From contig NZ_QXGJ01000014.1 of NCBI RefSeq assembly GCF_003952005.1, positions 1-58,816 on the forward strand: a stretch of DNA of 58,816 nt. The letters are read 5' to 3'. Positions 50,865-58,816 of this stretch are shown in pieces. The notes beneath the pieces are model-generated. The model saw only the letters and a list, made by a program, of their open reading frames with translations, ran no database searches and was not told where the DNA came from. The position numbers and the translations under genes were made by a program. The number at the start of each line of letters is the position of its first letter. Position 1 is the stretch's first letter. This DNA is from Bifidobacterium callimiconis (GTDB lineage Bacteria > Actinomycetota > Actinomycetes > Actinomycetales > Bifidobacteriaceae).

Positions 50865-53018
50865 CTACTTTGTGGTGCGGGTGATGAGGGTGGCGTTGCG
50901 GTGGAGGGTGTAGCCGCCGTTGCCGTTCGGCTCGCAGCGGTGGGCGATGATCACGTCACCGGGCACGGACTCCAGAGTCACGTCCTCCTTGCCGCGCGGC
51001 AGGTAGAAGTCGAAGCAGACATTCGCGGTCTCGCGCACGGTATGGAGAATCGCGGCATCGGCAGCAGCAACCTCGGCAGCACCCGCCCCGGCGAGATACC
51101 CCCGTACGAAATCGCCCAGCGCCTTGCGGTCGAGATCGCAGCCCACGTAGTAGGCCTCGCCGTCGCCGTAGGCGTTGCGCACGAGCGCAGGCACGCCGTC
51201 AAGCTCCCACTCCTCGGCGTCCGCGCCCTCGTACGTCGCGAGCACGGCCGCCGAATCCGCCACGGACGTGACCACGTTGGCCCACAGGCGCGCAATCGCA
51301 CCGCTCGACAGACCGACCGTGTCCGGATCGCCATCCACCGGCCCGAGGATGTTGAACTCCTCGGCACGCACTCCGGCCACATCGCGCAGCATGCCCGGAT
51401 AGCCGCCAAGCGCGGTGTGGAACGTCTCGTCCATGAGTCCGGTCGCATAGCCGATCACCACGCGACCGCCGTCACGCACATACCCTCGTACGCGATCACA
51501 CGCAAACTCCGACAGGTTGATCATCGTCGGCATCACGATCGTGTCGTACTCACTCCAGTCGGCGCGCAGCGGCACCACGTCGGCGCGTACGCCGGCGTCG
51601 AGGAACGCGTAATACCAGTCGCGCACGTCATGCCAGTGGTTGAGCTTCATGCTGGGCAAGGTCTCGCAGCGGGTCATCCACTCGCAGTCAGCGTCGAACA
51701 GGATGGCCGTGCGCGAGCGCCGCACCTCACTCCCCTGCACACCGGCGTCGGAGAGCGTACGCAGCATGCCGCCCAGTTCGCATACCTCGCGGTAGACGGC
51801 AGAGTCCTCACCAGCGTGCGGCAGCATGGCCGAGTGGAAGCATTCGGCGCCGGAACGCGACTGCCGCCACTGGAAGAAACAGATGGCGTCGGAGCCGAGT
51901 GCCACGTGCGCCAGGGCGTCGCGCACGAGCTGGCCGTGGCGCTTGCGCGAGTTGAGCGGCTTCCACTGCACGGCGGACGTGGAGTGTTCCATGAGGTACC
52001 AGGGCCTGCGCTGCGCGAATCCGGAGACGAGCGAGTCGGAGCAGGCGAGTTCGTCGAGGTGGTCGCGCCCGGCGGTGAAGTAGTGGTCGTTGGATACGAA
52101 GTCCACGTCGTCGCTCCAGTCGGCGTAGTCCATGCAGCACTGGTCGGTGGAGACCATGAAGTTGGTGGTGAACGGCTTGCCCGGGCAGATGGCCTCGATG
52201 GCGTCGCGCTCGGCCTTGTAGAACTCCTTGAGGCAGTCGGATCCGAAGCGTTCGTAGTCGAGCATCTGGCCGGGGTTGACCATGGAGTCGCCGCCCATGT
52301 GGCGCGGCAGCAGCACTTCGTCGAACGAGTTGACGTGCTGCGACCAGAACGCGGTGCCCCACGCCTCGTTGAGCGCGTCGATCGTGCCATACTTGCGCTC
52401 GCACCAGCGACGGAATTCGCGCAGCGAGTCGTCGGAGTAGTCGTGACGGTTGTTCCAGCCGTACTCGTTGTTCATGTGCCAGGCGGTCACGTACGGATTG
52501 TCCTTGTAGTGTTCGGCGAGGCGGCGGCACAGATCGAGCGCGTACTCGCGGAACACAGGGCTGGTGGGACGCCACGACTGGCGGGAGCCGGCGTTGACCA
52601 CGTCGCCGTTGCGTTCGATCGGCAGCACTTCGGGGTGCTTCTCGTACAGCCACAGCGGTGCTGCGGCGGTGGCGGATGCGAGATCGACGGCGATGCCGGC
52701 GCGGCCGAGCTTGTCGATGATGCGGTCGAGCCAGTCGAAGTCCCACGTGTCCTCGGTGGGCTGGATGCGGTCCCAGCTGAAGATGGCGAGCGCGACGGTG
52801 TTCACGCCGGCCTTGACCATGAGGCGCACGTCGTCGTCCCATACGTCTTCGGGCCACTGGTCGGGGTTGTAGTCGCCGCCGTAGGCGATGCCGCGGCCGT
52901 TGTCGGTGAGCAGGGCGGGCCAGCGGAAGGGTCGGCGTACGGCGTCGGGTCCGTGGCCGAGCGGTTTGTCGGCGGTGCGTTCGGTGACGGTGGATGCGGA
53001 GGTATCGGTAACGGTCAT
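50865..53018 (-). CDS. Beta-galactosidase, glycoside hydrolase family 42
   Basis: A 717-aa cytoplasmic retaining galactosidase. The N-terminal barrel starts GIAYGGDYNPDQWPEDVW. The acid/base is E185 in HMNNEYG and the nucleophile is E344 in LMEHSTSAVQW. FFQWRQSRSGAE and a trimerisation/beta-trefoil-like C-terminal part follow, which is the normal length for the family. Bifidobacterial GH42 enzymes act on beta-1,3/1,4/1,6 galactosides such as those in human milk, plant or GOS substrates. No signal peptide is present. It follows lacS by 147 bp on the same strand with AAGGAACC ahead, so uptake and hydrolysis are probably co-expressed. Confidence 0.95.
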   Translation of the reverse strand: MTVTDTSASTVTERTADKPLGHGPDAVRRPFRWPALLTDNGRGIAYGGDYNPDQWPEDVWDDDVRLMVKAGVNTVALAIFSWDRIQPTEDTWDFDWLDRIIDKLGRAGIAVDLASATAAAPLWLYEKHPEVLPIERNGDVVNAGSRQSWRPTSPVFREYALDLCRRLAEHYKDNPYVTAWHMNNEYGWNNRHDYSDDSLREFRRWCERKYGTIDALNEAWGTAFWSQHVNSFDEVLLPRHMGGDSMVNPGQMLDYERFGSDCLKEFYKAERDAIEAICPGKPFTTNFMVSTDQCCMDYADWSDDVDFVSNDHYFTAGRDHLDELACSDSLVSGFAQRRPWYLMEHSTSAVQWKPLNSRKRHGQLVRDALAHVALGSDAICFFQWRQSRSGAECFHSAMLPHAGEDSAVYREVCELGGMLRTLSDAGVQGSEVRRSRTAILFDADCEWMTRCETLPSMKLNHWHDVRDWYYAFLDAGVRADVVPLRADWSEYDTIVMPTMINLSEFACDRVRGYVRDGGRVVIGYATGLMDETFHTALGGYPGMLRDVAGVRAEEFNILGPVDGDPDTVGLSSGAIARLWANVVTSVADSAAVLATYEGADAEEWELDGVPALVRNAYGDGEAYYVGCDLDRKALGDFVRGYLAGAGAAEVAAADAAILHTVRETANVCFDFYLPRGKEDVTLESVPGDVIIAHRCEPNGNGGYTLHRNATLITRTTK

Positions 53019-53165
53019 GATGGTTCCTTGCGATGCGAATACGGAAAAGATATGAAAAACGGAGGCGGGCGAGCGGAGGTGAAGGGCTCGCCCGCCTCCG
53101 ATGGGGAGGGAGGGTGCCGGCCGTCGTCGTCAAGGCTCGGCGACGGCCGATGATTGCGTTCGCGC

Positions 53166-54728
53166 CTACTTGGCGGAGGCGGAACCAGCTGCGGTGCCAG
53201 CGCCGGCGGCGACACCGGATGCGTCGGCGGTCTCGGTCGCGTTTTCCTCGACCACGTCGGCGTCCTGGGCGTCCTCGGACTTGATCTCGCCGCTGGCGAG
53301 CTTGGCCTCGAGCTCCTCGACGATCTTGGCGTGCATCTTCTCGTCGATCTTCACGGTGAACATGAAGACGAGGAGGCTGGCCACGATCAGGGCGAGCGGC
53401 GTGTAGAAGGCGAACATCTTGAAGGTGCGGATGTTGGCGGCGGTCATGTCGTCGGCGGTGGCGGTGCCGACCATGCCTGCGGCCACGGCGATGAAGCCGA
53501 CGATGCCGTTGGAGAAGGCTCCGGCGATCTTGTCGAGCATCGGACGCACAGACAGGGTGACGGCCTCGTTGCGGCGGCCGGTCTTGAGCTGGCCGTACTC
53601 GATGGAGTCGGTGAGGCTCAGGATGGCGGTCATCTGGATGAACGTGCTGGGGATGTAGAACAGCACGAGGGCCACGATCACGAGGGTGAGGCTCTGGGCG
53701 CCGATGATGAACATCACGTAGCCGGCGATCATGAACACCATGCCCGCGAGGTACAGGTAGCGGCGCGGGATGTAGCGGTTGAGGATCGGGTAGAGCGGCG
53801 CGGCGATCAGACCGGTGATGATCGGGATCACGCCGGCGATGGAGAAGGCGGCGGGCTGGCCGAGCACGAACTTGAACAGGTAGAGCAGCACGCCGGTGGT
53901 GGCCACGTTGGCGATGGCGTATAGCAGGTAGCTCAGGGCGACCCACAGCAGCTGGTCGTTGTGGGCGAGGGCGCCGAACGCCTGCAGCGGGTTGCCGTTC
54001 TCCTGGGCCTTGGAACGCAGGGCGCTCTCGTTCTCCTTGGTACCGAACGCGACGGTGAGTGCGGTGAGGATGCCGAGCAGGGCCACGATCACGCCGAAGG
54101 CGGTCCAGCCGGACTGGCTTTCGGTGTGGGAGCCGGTGAACACGTAGCTGAAGTAGGTGACGATCGGGATGACGACCACGGTGATGCCGTTGTAGCCGAT
54201 GGAGCCGGTGAAGGAGCCGAGTGCGGTGTAGACGCTGCGCTCGTGGGAGTCCTCGGACAGGGCCGGGATCATGCCCCAGTAGGAGATGTCACGCAGGGAG
54301 TAGAAGACGTCGAGCACGATGAACACGACGACGAACAGGATGATGAACCAGGTCTCGCTCACGTTGACCAGACCGAACAGGCCGGTGTAGACGAGGGCGA
54401 GCAGCACGGCAGAGGTGCAGCCGCCGATGACCTGCCACGGACGGAAGCGGCCGAACTTGGTGGTGGTGTTGTCGATGAGGTTGCCCAGCAGCGGGTCGAT
54501 GAAGATCTCGCCGATGCGGATGGCCACGATCAGGCCGGTGATGATGCCGATGAGCTTGGTGGCGAGCGCCTTGTCGACTCCGGCGAACATGGTGCTGGTG
54601 ACGTAGACGACGAAGTAGGTGCTCAGCGCGTTGTAGAACGCGGACTGGCCGAAGTTGCCGACGGCGTAGCAGATACGGCGTCCGATGCCGCCCGACTTGG
54701 CGGTGGTCGGCTGGTTTTCTTCCTTCAT
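53166..54728 (-). CDS. lacS: GPH-family galactoside:cation symporter
   Basis: A 520-aa inner-membrane transporter with about 12 helices. RICYAVGNFGQSAFYNALSTYFVVYVT, IGEIFIDPLLGNLIDNTTTKFGRFRPW and FYSLRDISYWGMIPALSEDSHERS are glycoside-pentoside-hexuronide family signatures. The acidic C-terminal tail (EDAQDADVVEENATETAD) is soluble but lacks the PTS IIA domain of streptococcal LacS. ATG 54728 has TAAGGAG upstream. The divergent lacZ and shared operator-like repeats indicate lactose or beta-galactoside import. Confidence 0.93.
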   Translation of the reverse strand: MKEENQPTTAKSGGIGRRICYAVGNFGQSAFYNALSTYFVVYVTSTMFAGVDKALATKLIGIITGLIVAIRIGEIFIDPLLGNLIDNTTTKFGRFRPWQVIGGCTSAVLLALVYTGLFGLVNVSETWFIILFVVVFIVLDVFYSLRDISYWGMIPALSEDSHERSVYTALGSFTGSIGYNGITVVVIPIVTYFSYVFTGSHTESQSGWTAFGVIVALLGILTALTVAFGTKENESALRSKAQENGNPLQAFGALAHNDQLLWVALSYLLYAIANVATTGVLLYLFKFVLGQPAAFSIAGVIPIITGLIAAPLYPILNRYIPRRYLYLAGMVFMIAGYVMFIIGAQSLTLVIVALVLFYIPSTFIQMTAILSLTDSIEYGQLKTGRRNEAVTLSVRPMLDKIAGAFSNGIVGFIAVAAGMVGTATADDMTAANIRTFKMFAFYTPLALIVASLLVFMFTVKIDEKMHAKIVEELEAKLASGEIKSEDAQDADVVEENATETADASGVAAGAGTAAGSASAK

Positions 54729-54814
54729 GTTCGTGCTTCTCCTTAGAAGACGTAAACGTGTGCGAGATCTTCCGTTGATCTGACATCCGTTAGTGTATGC
54801 CGTTACCACAATAA

Positions 54815-54830
54815 AGTAAAATCCATTACT
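54815..54830 (-). promoter_or_regulatory. Operator-like inverted repeat near the lacS promoter
   Basis: AGTAA-N6-TTACT. On the minus strand it overlaps a possible TTGCCA-N17-TTTACT promoter. The same half-site AGTAA recurs in front of lacZ. Confidence 0.5.
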
Positions 54831-55130
54831 ATTTTGCTGGCAATCCGGGCGTGTCGTGTGCGCTTGCGCAAGTAATTCGGATCTTCGGCGACGAATGCGA
54901 TCAGCATCGGAAATCGTTGCAATATCAACGACATTAGTCAGTGTGGCGTTGAAATGTTTTTGTTGCGTTGATTTGCTTTCTATATAGAGGTGCGGAAATA
55001 ACGTCCATCACCGCCATTGAAATCGCACAAAAATCCATGATCAGTCGCACAAAATGCCAACAAAAACGCTCACATACCCCACAGATCGCCACCTAACAAC
55101 ACCCCGCCAACGACACGACGATGCGTCGAC

Positions 55131-55179
55131 TTGCATAAATCACCATCTGTTATTACTGTTATCAGTAAAGAGTTTTACT
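55131..55179 (+). promoter_or_regulatory. lacZ promoter with overlapping inverted repeats
   Basis: TTGCAT (55131) and TACTGT (55154) are 17 bp apart. TTACTG-TTAT-CAGTAA (55153-55168) covers the -10, and AGTAAA-GAGT-TTTACT (55164-55179) follows. These are probable sites for a regulator encoded outside the window. Confidence 0.6.
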
Positions 55180-55215
55180 TAACTCTTGGTCATGCGGTCG
55201 ACACGCTCGCCGTAA

Positions 55216-58485
<3,270 letters not shown>

Positions 58486-58501
58486 GTCGGCGTTCCTTCT
58501 A

Positions 58502-58538
58502 GGGGGTGGCCCGCCTACGCGAGCCACCCCCTATTTTT
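58502..58538 (+). terminator. Rho-independent terminator of lacZ
   Basis: GGGGGTGGC and GCCACCCCC form a perfect 9-bp stem around a 12-base loop, followed by TATTTTTC. It starts 16 bp after the stop codon. Confidence 0.93.
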
Positions 58539-58540
58539 CT

Positions 58541-58570
58541 GGCTCCCCTCCGAGGGAGGGGAGCTGTCCA
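58541..58570. repeat. Truncated palindromic element
   Basis: GGCTCCCCTCCGAGGGAGGG and a following GAGCTGTCC are kept; the second hairpin is missing. Confidence 0.7.
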
Positions 58571-58584
58571 CTGCCACATCCTGA

Positions 58585-58792
58585 ATACTGCGGGTATACA
58601 TCAGATTCACGACGAACCCACAGCGAAGAAACCCACATACTGCGGGTTCGTCACCACACCTAAACGAACCCGCAGCGAAGAAGTCTCTACACTGCGGGTT
58701 TGTCATCATCGCCGAACGGATCCGCAGCAAGACGCATGCCATACTGCGGATCCGTCACCATACCCAAACAAACCCGCAGTGCAGCATCATCG
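58585..58792. repeat. Tandem array of four 52-bp palindromic units
   Basis: Units start exactly at 58585, 58637, 58689 and 58741. Each begins A(T/C)ACTGCGG and has AACCCGCAG or a variant at positions 31-39, so CTGCGGGTTCGT pairs with ACGAACCCGCAG within each unit. Substitutions in one arm are often matched in the other (GGATCC in unit 4 start and unit 3 end). The sequence may continue past the window edge. Confidence 0.93.
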
Positions 58793-58816
58793 GTCCGAAC
58801 AAGAACCGCCCCGGTT

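Noticed and set aside
50552..50884. 110-codon plus frame (MPQTVAHPPAPA...) in the gap before the GH42 gene
   Set aside because: No ribosome site, runs into a palindromic element and the GH42 end, and has no recognisable domain.
51808..53946. 712-codon minus frame spanning the ends of lacS and GH42
   Set aside because: It is Arg/His-rich shadow coding across two clear genes in another frame.
58585..58792. Possible CRISPR array near the right edge
   Set aside because: The units are adjacent 52-bp palindromic copies with diverged centres. There are no identical repeats separated by unique spacers and no cas genes.

Overview
The window is a G+C-rich, densely coded chromosomal segment of a Bifidobacterium. 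Supporting signs are a nan/nag sialic-acid cluster laid out much like that of B. breve, a luxS and recQ neighbourhood, a GPH-family lactose permease divergent from a GH2 beta-galactosidase with a GH42 beta-galactosidase beside it, and an alr-dgt-dnaG run. The closest species cannot be fixed from sequence alone. No phage, IS transposase, plasmid or CRISPR module is visible. One tRNA (Arg, anticodon TCT) is present.

Layout. 1-2.6 kb: a multi-pass membrane protein, tandem and mirrored repeats, and a 41-codon gene with its own promoter. 2.6-9.5 kb: a large SNF2/SWIM helicase, a serine hydrolase, tRNA-Arg, an FMN split-barrel protein and a uracil/deoxyinosine-type DNA glycosylase. 9.5-13.3 kb: gluconate permease, SDR dehydrogenase and a divergent LacI regulator with two TATCGATA operators. 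13.5-21.7 kb: dnaG, dgt, alr, an orphan ABC ATPase and an APC amino-acid permease. 21.9-34.0 kb: sialic-acid uptake and breakdown (nanR, nagB, nanA, a four-component peptide-type ABC importer with a permease-ATPase fusion, nanE, nanK, a DUF4862-like protein), with three copies of one operator. 34.3-37.0 kb: gnd, gntK and a divergent GntR/FadR regulator. 37.1-41.3 kb: luxS, a GNAT acetyltransferase and recQ between repeat arrays. 41.4-47.2 kb: TetR regulator and two YhgE/Pip membrane proteins. 47.7-50.1 kb: a cystathionine gamma-synthase/lyase and a CBS-like PLP enzyme. 50.9-58.5 kb: GH42 beta-galactosidase, lacS and lacZ.

How the genes work together. Imported sialic acid is cleaved by NanA to ManNAc, phosphorylated by NanK, epimerised by NanE and finally deaminated by NagB. 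The deacetylase NagA is not in the window. Gluconate is served by two separately controlled units: permease/SDR/LacI, and gntK/gnd/GntR, which feed 6-phosphogluconate to the pentose phosphate route. LacS with the two beta-galactosidases handles lactose and galactosides. LuxS and the two sulfur PLP enzymes link homocysteine to cysteine.

The most unusual layer is the non-coding DNA. More than twenty copies of a two-hairpin palindromic element (CCCTCCCTCAGTC...GACAGCTCCCTCC type) sit between genes, often as directly oriented copies bracketing one or two genes (SDR/LacI, the ABC ATPase, recQ). Two tandem arrays of unrelated sequence share the same 52-bp period and the same internal inverted-repeat design. 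There are also a mirrored 42-bp-phased repeat set, a pair of 81-bp palindromic elements and a 22-bp tandem repeat.
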